Source of the DNA: Muribaculaceae bacterium Isolate-037 (Harlan)
Lineage (GTDB): Bacteria; Bacteroidota; Bacteroidia; Bacteroidales; Muribaculaceae
Assembly (NCBI GenBank): GCA_003762615.1
Contig: RIAZ01000017.1
Location: 36,658-100,657 of the forward strand
Direction: 5' to 3'
DNA: 64,000 nt
The notes beneath the pieces are model-generated. The model saw only the letters and a list, made by a program, of their open reading frames with translations. It was not told the DNA's origin and did no database searches. The first letter of the stretch is position 1. Each line of letters starts with the position of its first letter. Made by a program: the position numbers and the translations under genes. This document shows, piece by piece, positions 16,046 through 23,415 of the stretch.

Positions 16046-16336
16046 ATGACAAAGAAAGAATTAGCCGCCAAAGTTGCGGCAGCTTGCAGCGGAACGGAAG
16101 CCCACGGCACACCCGCCGCCGTGGTGGAAGAAGTAATTACAGCCACCCTCGGCGTAATTAAGGACGTGGTTTATTGTGGCGGAGAAGTAACCCTCCGGGG
16201 CTTCGGCACCTTCGGACACAAGAACCGAAAAGCCAAGACCGCCCGAAATATCAGCACAGGCGAACCCGTCCACGTCCCGGCGCGGAAAGTGGTAAGTTTC
16301 AAACCCGCCGCAGACTTCAACGTAGCACAGGACTAA
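16046..16336 (+). CDS. HU/IHF-like DNA-binding protein
   Basis: 96 residues with the family pattern: MTKKELAAKVAA, then VVEEVITATLGVIKDVVYCGGEVTLRGFGTFGHKNRKAKTARNISTGEPVHVPARKVVSFKPAADF. The arm residues (RKAKTARNISTGEPVHVPA) and the GFGTF turn are intact. It is a nucleoid-type bender, probably used in phage recombination or replication. It follows the remote DGR target by 14 bases. Confidence 0.92.
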   Translation: MTKKELAAKVAAACSGTEAHGTPAAVVEEVITATLGVIKDVVYCGGEVTLRGFGTFGHKNRKAKTARNISTGEPVHVPARKVVSFKPAADFNVAQD

Positions 16337-16339
16337 GTT

Positions 16340-17206
16340 ATGGAAGCACAGGAAAGAACCGAAACCCGGAAGGACGAAATACGCTACCGCACCGACGACC
16401 AACGCCGGATGGTTGGCAAGTTCCTCGCTTCCCGCGTCGTCAAGACGTGGAAGGAAGATTTTGCCGACCAAGATACCGGGGAAATAATAACGGTGGAGCG
16501 TAACGACATCCTTTTTGAGAAGGGCAAGTACATAGACGAAGACACCGCGATAAGTATCGCCTTCCACATTCAATGCGGCGATATTGCCGACGTGGAAGTA
16601 AGTAACCAACGCCGATTAGCCCAACCCTCAAAGGACTACGTTTTACGCCCCTACAAGGCTACCGCCGTGGTAGGAAATAAGCGTAAGAGTTTCATCTTAC
16701 AGGCGCAGAGCGCGACCGCCGCTATTGAAGTAGTTACGGACTACATAGAACTTAACTTTACTTCCGCCTTTTCGGTGGATAGCGTCAAGTTAATGCCCGG
16801 CTGCATAATTCTAAACGACCGCTTCCGCCGCGCCGTTGAGGAAGTGGAAGGCGGCAACGAAGCCGGAGAAGAAACCCCGGACGGAGAGGAAGCCCGCGAA
16901 GATACGAAGTATTACCGCATAGAAGCCGACATAACCGCAGTTCCGACCGAAGGCGACGAAGAAGAACCGCGCCCAAGTAGTTACGACTTCATTGTTAAGA
17001 CACGCGACATCGACACCGCGAAGGCAGTAATTACAGCATGGATTAACACCACTATGAAGAAGCGGGCGGAAGAAGAAGGACGGGAAGCCCGAACCTTTGA
17101 AATTTCGCTTACTTCGGCTTCGCCCTTCAACTTGAACGCGATTATTCCTTACGCCTTCTGCGTCGCCTATAAGGAGGTGGAGAAGATAACAACAACGACC
17201 GACTAA
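16340..17206 (+). CDS. Hypothetical protein with a duplicated domain (288 aa)
   Basis: After an N-terminal ~85 residues, two similar units follow: about residues 90-160 (YVLRPYKATAVVGNKRKSFI then ATAAIEVVTDYIELNFTSAFSVDSVKL) and about residues 185-280 (KYYRIEADITAVP, SSYDFIVKTRDIDTAKAVITAWI then TFEISLTSASPFNLNAIIPYAF). An acidic linker (EEVEGGNEAGEETPDGEEAREDT) separates them. It begins 4 bases after the HU gene and is followed by a strong hairpin. Probably nucleic-acid or replication related by context; family not recognised. Confidence 0.55.
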   Translation: MEAQERTETRKDEIRYRTDDQRRMVGKFLASRVVKTWKEDFADQDTGEIITVERNDILFEKGKYIDEDTAISIAFHIQCGDIADVEVSNQRRLAQPSKDYVLRPYKATAVVGNKRKSFILQAQSATAAIEVVTDYIELNFTSAFSVDSVKLMPGCIILNDRFRRAVEEVEGGNEAGEETPDGEEAREDTKYYRIEADITAVPTEGDEEEPRPSSYDFIVKTRDIDTAKAVITAWINTTMKKRAEEEGREARTFEISLTSASPFNLNAIIPYAFCVAYKEVEKITTTTD

Positions 17207-17212
17207 TAAACC

Positions 17213-17246
17213 GGGGCGCGTTAGCCATACCCGGAGAACGCGCCCC
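17213..17246 (+). terminator. GC-rich hairpin closing the recombination module
   Basis: A perfect 10-bp stem GGGGCGCGTT (17213-17222) and AACGCGCCCC (17237-17246) with a 14-base loop. It is followed by ATTAAAAC rather than a T tract, so termination may be partial. Confidence 0.55.
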
Positions 17247-17261
17247 ATTAAAACAACCACT

Positions 17262-18047
17262 ATGAGCCAAGACAGCATAATTATATACCGTGACATACGC
17301 GACACGTTGCTCACTTTGCCCCCGGAACTTTGTAAAGAAGTAATGCGGTTGCTATTCGCCTACGCCTTCGACGACCAAGAACCCGACGAAGACGCTGACC
17401 CGATAGCGAAAGGGTTCTTTTTGGCGTTTAAGTCCCGGTTTGATATGAATGCGGCAAGATTGGAACGTAACCAAGCAAACGGAAGGAAAGGCGGGGCTCC
17501 AAAAGGAAACCAAAACGCACGAAAAAAAACAACCGAAAACGGAAAAGAAACAACCCAAAACAACCCAAAACAACCCAAAACAACCGAAGCCGAAGGAATA
17601 ACAACCGAAGAAGTTTCAACCGTCGAAGAAAACAACCCAAAACAAAGCATATCTATATCTATATTAACTTCTACTAACGTAGAAGATAAAGAAAAAATAG
17701 AAAAAGAAAAAACAACCGAAAAAAAGAAAAAAGAAAAAATAGCCTTCGCGTCGAGCGTACAACTGACACAGGAAGAATATAACGCCTTTGTCGAGCAATA
17801 CGGAGAAGACACAACCCGCGAATTAATCCAAATTCTTAACGACTACAAAGAAGCCAACGGGAAACGCTATAAAAGCGATGCCGCCGCCATTCGTTCATGG
17901 GTAGTCGATAGATATTTACAAAAACAAAAACCAAGCAGTTATGGACAACCAACAATCTCAAGACCCCAAACAGGAACGCGCCCAGTTTCTACAACGGTGG
18001 AAAATGCACCTGAGCAAACTCCGCGACGCTTCAAAGGGACGCTTTAA
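17262..18047 (+). CDS. DUF6291-like phage replication protein
   Basis: 261 residues. The N-terminal ~75 residues (SIIIYRDIRDTLLTLPPELCKEVMRLLFAYAFD then KGFFLAFKSRFDMNAARLE) match the DUF6291-type domain of Bacteroidetes phages. A repetitive Asn/Lys/Thr/Gln linker follows. The C-terminal domain (LTQEEYNAFVEQYGEDTTRELIQILNDYKEANGKRYKSDAAAIRSWV) resembles the DnaD-like tail of replication initiators. It lies directly before the DnaC-like loader, so it probably recruits the replicative helicase. Its last 107 bases overlap the loader gene. Confidence 0.7.
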   Translation: MSQDSIIIYRDIRDTLLTLPPELCKEVMRLLFAYAFDDQEPDEDADPIAKGFFLAFKSRFDMNAARLERNQANGRKGGAPKGNQNARKKTTENGKETTQNNPKQPKTTEAEGITTEEVSTVEENNPKQSISISILTSTNVEDKEKIEKEKTTEKKKKEKIAFASSVQLTQEEYNAFVEQYGEDTTRELIQILNDYKEANGKRYKSDAAAIRSWVVDRYLQKQKPSSYGQPTISRPQTGTRPVSTTVENAPEQTPRRFKGTL

Positions 18048-18651
18048 GGTGGATAGGTATATAGACCTAATACCCGAAATGCTTACCGATTGTTATCGCT
18101 TCCAAGTGGAGCGGCGCGGGCATACCTTCAACGAGGACACAGCCACCGCCGAACACATACGAAAGGCCGCAGAGTGGCTCGTCGGCAAAAGCGAAAAGCC
18201 CGGTTTGTTCCTTTTTGGGAAACCGGGGAACGGAAAAACGACCTTAGCGGACGCGATAAAGCAGCTAATAGACACGCTTTATTATTCCAACTATTCCAAC
18301 GAAAGGAAGCAAGTACGAAAAATTCCCGCATCCCGATTGGTGGATTTAGCAAGGGATGAAAGGAACGAACTATTAGCAGACCTTAAAGGGACCGAACTGC
18401 TATTTATCGACGACGTAGGAACGGAAGCTACAAGCGTAAAGGTTTGGGGTAACGAAGTAAGCCCAATGGTAGAACTTCTTTACCAACGCTACGACCGCCA
18501 ACTCTTTACCGTGATAACGTCAAATCTTGAAAGTGAAGACGACATAGTAAACAGGTACGGCGACCGCATAAATGACCGCTTCGCCGAAATGTTTGATTAT
18601 TTACCATTTGACAACCAAAGTTATAGGCATAGGCTAACGCCGTTAAAGTAG
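17941..18651 (+). CDS. DnaC-like helicase loader ATPase
   Basis: 236 residues. The Walker A (LFGKPGNGKTTLADAIKQ, ~residues 95-112) and Walker B (TELLFIDDVGTE) are followed by sensor-type ITSNLES and an arginine-rich GDRINDRFAEMF, as in DnaC/IstB-type helicase loaders. The start at ATG 17941 gives a 107-base overlap with the previous gene; the in-frame ATG at 18004 would shorten it to 44. It forms the replication module with its upstream neighbour. Confidence 0.9.
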   Translation: MDNQQSQDPKQERAQFLQRWKMHLSKLRDASKGRFKVDRYIDLIPEMLTDCYRFQVERRGHTFNEDTATAEHIRKAAEWLVGKSEKPGLFLFGKPGNGKTTLADAIKQLIDTLYYSNYSNERKQVRKIPASRLVDLARDERNELLADLKGTELLFIDDVGTEATSVKVWGNEVSPMVELLYQRYDRQLFTVITSNLESEDDIVNRYGDRINDRFAEMFDYLPFDNQSYRHRLTPLK

Positions 18652-18758
18652 GCCAGAGCCACGGAAACGCCCCAATTTTCGCGCTACGCCCTTCGGGTGG
18701 GTAGTTGAAGGGCTGACGACAATAAAACGCCATAGAAGCAAAATAAGCCCCAAATCGC

Positions 18759-19367
18759 ATGAAGCAAACTAAAATTTACATAAGCGGCCAAATTTCGGGA
18801 TTAACCCCGGAAGAATACACCGCGAATTTTACCGCAGCCGCCACGCGCCTAACGGCACAGGGCTACGCCGTGATTAACCCCCTTAACAACGGCGTGGATC
18901 CGTCCGAACCGTGGAGAGAGCAAATGAAAGCGGATATTCGCTTATTGCTTGACTGCGACGCGATTTATATGCTTGCAAATTGGGAGTTAAGCAACGGGGC
19001 GACATTAGAACGGGAGATAGCCAAAGGTTTAGGTTTAACGGTGGAATACGAACGTAGACCGTTGCACCGGGATATTAAACGCGCCATACTTGTAGCGATG
19101 GCTGTTCCCTTCAAGTACATAGTAAACGACAGCCGGGGGCGTTGGTACGTCTACGCCCGAATGATATACGCCCACCATTGCAAGAAGCGCGGCGTTTCGA
19201 CACAGGACATCGCCGAGGAAACGAAACACGACACTTCGACAATTCACTACTACCTCCGTCGATACGATAACGAATACAAGTATAACCGAGAGTTCCGCGC
19301 CGCCGCTGAAAAAGTGGCTACGCTATTGAGTAATAAATTAACTACGCCTTTGGACGTATCAATATAA
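18759..19367 (+). CDS. DUF4406 plus DnaA-C-like fusion protein
   Basis: 202 residues in two parts. Residues 1-98 (KIYISGQISGLTPEEYTANFTAA, YAVINPLNN then CDAIYMLANWELSNGATLEREIA) are DUF4406, a nucleoside-2-deoxyribosyltransferase-like fold. Residues ~115-190 (YVYARMIYAHHCKKRGVSTQDIAEETKHDTSTIHYYLRRY) resemble the HTH of DnaA domain IV. Such fusions suit phage replication or nucleotide-pool control. It is 7 bases from the next gene. Confidence 0.78.
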   Translation: MKQTKIYISGQISGLTPEEYTANFTAAATRLTAQGYAVINPLNNGVDPSEPWREQMKADIRLLLDCDAIYMLANWELSNGATLEREIAKGLGLTVEYERRPLHRDIKRAILVAMAVPFKYIVNDSRGRWYVYARMIYAHHCKKRGVSTQDIAEETKHDTSTIHYYLRRYDNEYKYNREFRAAAEKVATLLSNKLTTPLDVSI

Positions 19368-19373
19368 GACGAA

Positions 19374-20087
19374 ATGAGCAACAACGGAATAAACGTACTT
19401 TCCCTTTTTGACGGGATGAGCTGCGGGCAAATAGCGTTAAGGGAAGCCGGGATTAAGGTAAACAAATACTTTGCTTCCGAAATTGACAAATTCGCCATAC
19501 AGCAGACACAGCACAATTTCCCGGACACGGTGCAGCTCGGCAGTGTTACAGGAGTACGCGCCGCCGCCCTTCGGGAAAAGGAGAAGGCAGAACCACAGCC
19601 CGAAAGAAAGTACGGCTTCGACGAGTTTATAGGCGAGTGCTACGAACCCGTCCGCCTCGCCGGAACGAAGAAGCCCCGCTTTACCTACGACGAATTGGTA
19701 GCGAGAGCCAACGCCACCAAGGAGAAGACGAAGCCCCGGCACATAGAAAGCCACATACAAAGGAACTGCTTCTATTGGTTTGGGCTACAATACCCGCACC
19801 TTCGCCCGGTATTCTTTGCAGTTCCTAACGGCGGCGGACGCAATAAACGGGAAGCCGGGATATTGAAGGCGGAAGGCGTTACCGCCGGAGTTGCAGACGC
19901 TATCCTCTTGAAGCCTTCGGGCGGCTACGCTTCCCTTTGCGTGGAGTTCAAGACCGAGGAAGGCACACAACGACGGACGCAGAAGGAATGGCAGAAAGCC
20001 GCCGAAGCCAACGGCAACAAGTACGTTATAGTCCGCAGCTTCGACGACTTCAAACGCGAAATAACGGAGTATTTGGGCGCAGTATAG
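19374..20087 (+). CDS. Truncated C5-methyltransferase fused to a VRR-NUC domain
   Basis: 237 residues. Residues 1-60 are the N terminus of a cytosine-C5 methyltransferase (NVLSLFDGMSCGQIALREAG motif I, ASEIDKFAIQQTQHNFPDTVQLGSV), but motif IV (PCQ) and everything after are missing. Residues ~123-230 are a VRR-NUC nuclease domain (ESHIQRNCFYWFG, VPNGGGRNKREAGILKAEGVTAGVADAIL, CVEFKTEEGTQRRTQKEWQKAAEANGNKYVIVRSFDDF) with the expected Asp, ExK and Gln residues. The two parts are joined by ~60 residues in one open frame. The nuclease half looks functional; the methyltransferase half cannot be. This looks like a deletion fusion. Confidence 0.8.
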   Translation: MSNNGINVLSLFDGMSCGQIALREAGIKVNKYFASEIDKFAIQQTQHNFPDTVQLGSVTGVRAAALREKEKAEPQPERKYGFDEFIGECYEPVRLAGTKKPRFTYDELVARANATKEKTKPRHIESHIQRNCFYWFGLQYPHLRPVFFAVPNGGGRNKREAGILKAEGVTAGVADAILLKPSGGYASLCVEFKTEEGTQRRTQKEWQKAAEANGNKYVIVRSFDDFKREITEYLGAV

Positions 20088-20127
20088 CCGCCTACTTGAA
20101 GTTTTAGCGAAGTGTTTTAGGGTTTGT

Positions 20128-20162
20128 CGTATCAATTTAATACGGCAAACCCTTTAACTTTG
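20128..20162 (+). promoter_or_regulatory. Phage palindrome copy B with -7 element
   Basis: CGTATCAATTTAATACG (20128-20144), followed 10 bases later by TAACTTTG (20155-20162), a Bacteroides -7 box, directly upstream of the gene at 20185. The palindrome is nested in a longer inverted repeat (GGGTTTG ... CAAACCC). Confidence 0.65.
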
Positions 20163-20184
20163 CGGCATAATAAACCGCCCGCGT

Positions 20185-20490
20185 ATGACACCCAAACAAG
20201 CAATAGAAAAAGCCGCCGCCTTCATTAAGCGGATAGCCTACGACAAGAAACTCCATTACGCCGCCGGGCTTCTTATTGCCGGAGTTCTTACCAACTTTAT
20301 ACCCGTGCTTTTCGCCGTGGGTATAGCCATATTGGTAGGAGTGGCAAAGGAAGTTTACGACCGCGTAACCAAGAAAGGAACGCCGGAACTTGCCGACTTC
20401 CTATGGACGACCGCCGGGGCTTTAACGTGGCTTCTTCTTTACTTCGTGGTTGAAGGCATTGTTTGGGTGTGGATAACGTGGCTAACATAG
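20185..20490 (+). CDS. Small membrane protein (DUF2279-like, possible lysis or exclusion)
   Basis: 101 residues with three hydrophobic segments (LHYAAGLLIAGVL, IPVLFAVGIAILVGVAKEVYD, TWLLLYFVVEGIVWVWITWL). The KLHYAAGLLIA lead, ILVGVAKEVYDRV and ADFLWTTAGAL pattern resembles DUF2279/YfiM-like small proteins found in phages. It has its own palindrome/promoter and is followed by a strong terminator, so it is a separate single-gene unit. A holin-like role is possible but its position is not the usual lysis locus. Confidence 0.6.
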   Translation: MTPKQAIEKAAAFIKRIAYDKKLHYAAGLLIAGVLTNFIPVLFAVGIAILVGVAKEVYDRVTKKGTPELADFLWTTAGALTWLLLYFVVEGIVWVWITWLT

Positions 20491-20542
20491 GCTTCTACGA
20501 AATTCCATATAGCTGAAAGCAACGGCGACACTGCCGAAGCGG

Positions 20543-20575
20543 AAGGGCGCGGCGACCGAAACCGCGCCCTTTTCC
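20543..20575 (+). terminator. Intrinsic terminator
   Basis: Stem AAGGGCGCGG (20543-20552) with CCGCGCCCTT (20562-20571), 9-base loop, followed by TTCC. It separates the small membrane gene from the packaging operon. Confidence 0.7.
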
Positions 20576-20592
20576 ATAAACCGACACAGGAA

Positions 20593-21345
20593 ATGAGCAG
20601 ACGAAAAAAGACCCAGGCCGACGAAGACGGCTTTAACTTCGACATAGGGGATATAGGTAACTTCGACCTTCCCGACGTAGATACTTCCCTCTTTGACGTT
20701 CTAAGCGACGACGAAGGGGAAGAAACACGCTACATAAAGCCGAAGGTTTACACCCGTAAACCGGACTTCGTTATGTACGACAACGCCGTAAAATTGGCGC
20801 GTGATATAGAGATGACCGAGGGGAGCCGCTACGACGTGATAGTTAACGGCTCGTTCATTTTCGGCGACTTCTTAGAAGCCTTCATAGTGAGGAATAACGC
20901 CAAGTGTAAGAAGTTGACAATTTCCACGCTGTCGATGAACCAAAACAACATAGACAGCCTACACAACCTTATAACCCACGGCTATATAGACGAATTGAAC
21001 CTAATAATAAGCGCGTACTTCTACAACATGGAGATACGGGCTTTAATACCCTACATTTAACGCCATTTGGATATAGACAACCGTCTACAATTAGCCGTGG
21101 CGAACGTCCACACCAAAACGGCGCAGTTTGAAACATTAGGCGGGAAGAAGATAATAGCCCACGGCTCGGCGAACCTACGCAGTTCCGGCAGTATTGAGCA
21201 ATTCACGATAGAGGAAAGCCCGGAACTTTACGACTTCTACGACGAATTTTTTAGCCGGATATTGGAACGCTACCAAACCATACGGAAGCCCGTATGGGGT
21301 AAAGACGCATGGGCGGACTTGATACGGAAAAAGTTTAACGATTAA
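20593..21345 (+). pseudogene. PLD-like protein gene interrupted by an in-frame TAA
   Basis: Two parts lie in the same frame and are separated only by a TAA stop at 21058-21060. The first (20593-21060, 155 aa) ends ISAYFYNMEIRALIPYI. The frame then continues RHLDIDNRLQLAVANVHTKT and later AHGSANLRSSGSIEQF. As I recall related phage proteins, IIS.YFY..E...LIPY..E.LDIDNR.QLAVA..H is one continuous segment, so this looks like one protein broken by a nonsense change (for example Tyr to stop). HGSANL resembles a phospholipase-D-type motif. A restart at TTG 21067 could make the second part separately. Stop-codon readthrough is another option but no other stop in the prophage suggests recoding. Confidence 0.65.
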
Positions 21346-21357
21346 CACCCCACGAAA

Positions 21358-21501
21358 ATGGCAGAAGATAACGGAAGCACAGGAAGCGGCGGCAACGGTT
21401 CCGCTATTCAGAGTTCTACGGTAGCGAGTATGCGCGGCGCGTCTATGGCGTATTGGGCTGACCCCTTCGGCGGCGGATACAGCGGCCCAGCACCCTTCTA
21501 A
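21358..21501 (+). CDS. Small Gly/Ser-rich protein (47 aa)
   Basis: A short frame from ATG 21358 to TAA 21501: MAEDNGSTGSGGNGSAIQSS, then TVASMRGASMAYWADPF and GGGYSGPAPF. It lies 12 bases after the interrupted gene and 19 before the ParB-methyltransferase, co-directional. The low-complexity N terminus and the aromatic C terminus look deliberate. It resembles small conserved phage proteins of this genomic position, but no function is known. Confidence 0.5.
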   Translation: MAEDNGSTGSGGNGSAIQSSTVASMRGASMAYWADPFGGGYSGPAPF

Positions 21502-21520
21502 CCCTTAACCCCCGGAAACT

Positions 21521-22939
21521 ATGGCAAAGAAGAAAATACAGGAAGGAGCAGCTACCCCCGCCAAGGCCCTCGCGCCATTGGTGCAAAGCGTCGTATTGAA
21601 GTTGTCGGATTTGGAACTGAACAAAGGGCAAATTCCCGGAGTTCCGAAGAACCCGCGAATGATGAAGGACGACGTAAAATTTAGGAAGTTGAAAGCGTCG
21701 ATAGAGGACGACCCCGAAATGTTGGCACTTCGGGAAGTGCTTATTTACCAATACGACGGGCATAACGTCATTATAGGCGGAAATATGCGTTACCGCGCCC
21801 TTAAAGAATTGGGCTACACGGAAACAATAGCGAAAATAATACCGCCGGAAACAACGCCGGAGAAACTACGCGCCATTGTCATAAAGGATAACGTAGCCTT
21901 CGGCGATTGGGATTATAACGACTTAGCCAACGAATGGGAGTTAGACGACCTCGACCGTTGGGCCGTGGAACTTCCCGACATTGACACAGGGCAAGCCGAA
22001 GAAGAAGCGGAGGAAGACGACTTTAACGTAGGCGAGAACTTACCGAGCAAGCCGAAGGCGAAATACGGGAATGTCTACCGATTGGGAAACCACCGCCTAA
22101 TCTGTGGCGACAGCACGAAGCCGGAAGTATTGGATATCCTGATAGGCGAAGGCAAAGTAGACCTATTCTTAACCGACCCGCCCTATAACGTGGACTATTC
22201 AAGCAAGAACGAAGCCCTAAACGCCGCCGACAAAGGGAACCGGGTACAAAAGGACATAGCCAACGACAAGATGGGCGACGAAGCCTTTTTAGAGTTCCTT
22301 AAAGCCGCCTTCGACAACGCCAACCGCTACCTCAAGAAGGGCGGCGCGTTCTACATTTGGCACGCCGGAACGGAAGGGCTTAACTTCAAATTGGCGGTTA
22401 AGTCCGTGGGTTGGGAGTTGAAGCAGATACTTATATGGGTTAAAAACAACATGGTATTAGGGCGACAGGACTACCAATGGAAGCACGAACCCTGCCTATA
22501 CGGTTGGAAGCCCGGCGCGTCGCACTTCTTCGTAAACCGCCGCGACCTATTGACCGTAACCGAGGACGAAGCCCCGGACATAGATGCAATGACGAAGGAC
22601 GAGTTAAAAGCCCTTCTTCGTTCGCTATTGGGCGAAGCCACCCCGACCACGACAATACACGAGGATAAGCCGCTACGTTCAGCCGACCACCCCACGATGA
22701 AGCCTATAAAACTTATGGGACGCGCCATTAAGAACAGCACACGCCCCGGCGAAGTAGTGTTAGACCTATTCGGCGGAAGCGGAAGCACCCTTATGGCGGC
22801 CGAGCAGTTGGCCCGCTCCTGTTATACCGTGGAATTAGACCCCGCCTATATAGACGTGATAATAAAGCGGTGGGAAGAATACACGGGCGACAAAGCGGAA
22901 CTATTAGGCAACTTCGCCCCGGACGAGGAAGCCGAATAA
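21521..22939 (+). CDS. ParB-like domain fused to N6-adenine DNA methyltransferase
   Basis: 472 residues. Residues ~20-130 are a ParB/Srx-like domain (VVLKLSDLELNKGQIPGVPKNPR, LIYQYDGHNVIIGGNMRYRALKELG). Residues ~195-460 are a beta-class adenine methyltransferase: DPPYNVDYSS is catalytic motif IV, FYIWHAG follows, and the SAM motif VVLDLFGGSGSTLMAAEQL lies near the C terminus. The order (motif IV before motif I) is that of the beta class. It lies at the head of the packaging operon and probably methylates phage DNA against restriction. Such ParB-methyltransferase fusions are common in phages. Confidence 0.92.
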   Translation: MAKKKIQEGAATPAKALAPLVQSVVLKLSDLELNKGQIPGVPKNPRMMKDDVKFRKLKASIEDDPEMLALREVLIYQYDGHNVIIGGNMRYRALKELGYTETIAKIIPPETTPEKLRAIVIKDNVAFGDWDYNDLANEWELDDLDRWAVELPDIDTGQAEEEAEEDDFNVGENLPSKPKAKYGNVYRLGNHRLICGDSTKPEVLDILIGEGKVDLFLTDPPYNVDYSSKNEALNAADKGNRVQKDIANDKMGDEAFLEFLKAAFDNANRYLKKGGAFYIWHAGTEGLNFKLAVKSVGWELKQILIWVKNNMVLGRQDYQWKHEPCLYGWKPGASHFFVNRRDLLTVTEDEAPDIDAMTKDELKALLRSLLGEATPTTTIHEDKPLRSADHPTMKPIKLMGRAIKNSTRPGEVVLDLFGGSGSTLMAAEQLARSCYTVELDPAYIDVIIKRWEEYTGDKAELLGNFAPDEEAE

Positions 22940-22971
22940 GGAACAGCGACAAAACGACAAAAAACAGCGAT

Positions 22972-23415
22972 ATGCCAAACCCCGAAAACATAACCCCGCA
23001 TCAGTTCAAACCCGGACAGAGTGGCAACCCCAAAGGCCGCCCCAAAAGCCGCGTACCCGAACAGCTTGTAAAGATATTCGGGAGCAAGGCGAAGGCGAAG
23101 AAGTTTTACAGCCTTTCCGCCGTGGAGATTAACGAATGGGAAGCCGCTATACTTTCCTTTACCTTCGCCGACCTTCAACTACTTGTAAAGTGGGAGGAAG
23201 CCCCGATATACCCCAAAGGATTAGCGCGGGCCATACTTAGCGACATGAAGAACGGCAAGACCACGACGTTAGACAAGCTGCGCGAAAGGCAGTACGGCAA
23301 GCCCACACAGCGAATGGAACTTACAGGAAAGGACGGCGGCGACTTGATACCGGCCCGGACGCTTACGAAGGAAGAAGCCGCCGAACTATTCAAAACCCTA
23401 AACGAAAAATACTAA
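22972..23415 (+). CDS. Small terminase-like protein (DUF5681)
   Basis: 147 residues from ATG 22972; a longer frame upstream overlaps the methyltransferase gene. The N-terminal FKPGQSGNPKGRPKSR is the DUF5681 signature found at the start of phage terminase-associated proteins. The C-terminal TLDKLRERQYGKPTQRMELTGKDGGDLIPARTLTKEEAAELF is typical of small terminase tails. The stop overlaps the large terminase start. It probably recognises phage DNA for packaging. Confidence 0.75.
   Translation: MPNPENITPHQFKPGQSGNPKGRPKSRVPEQLVKIFGSKAKAKKFYSLSAVEINEWEAAILSFTFADLQLLVKWEEAPIYPKGLARAILSDMKNGKTTTLDKLRERQYGKPTQRMELTGKDGGDLIPARTLTKEEAAELFKTLNEKY

Noticed and set aside
8367..20516. TTCCATATAGCTGA at 8367 and 20503, and its reverse form CAGCTATATG at 11251
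   Set aside because: Two of the three are simply leaders in front of an ATG; too short and too few to call a regulatory repeat.
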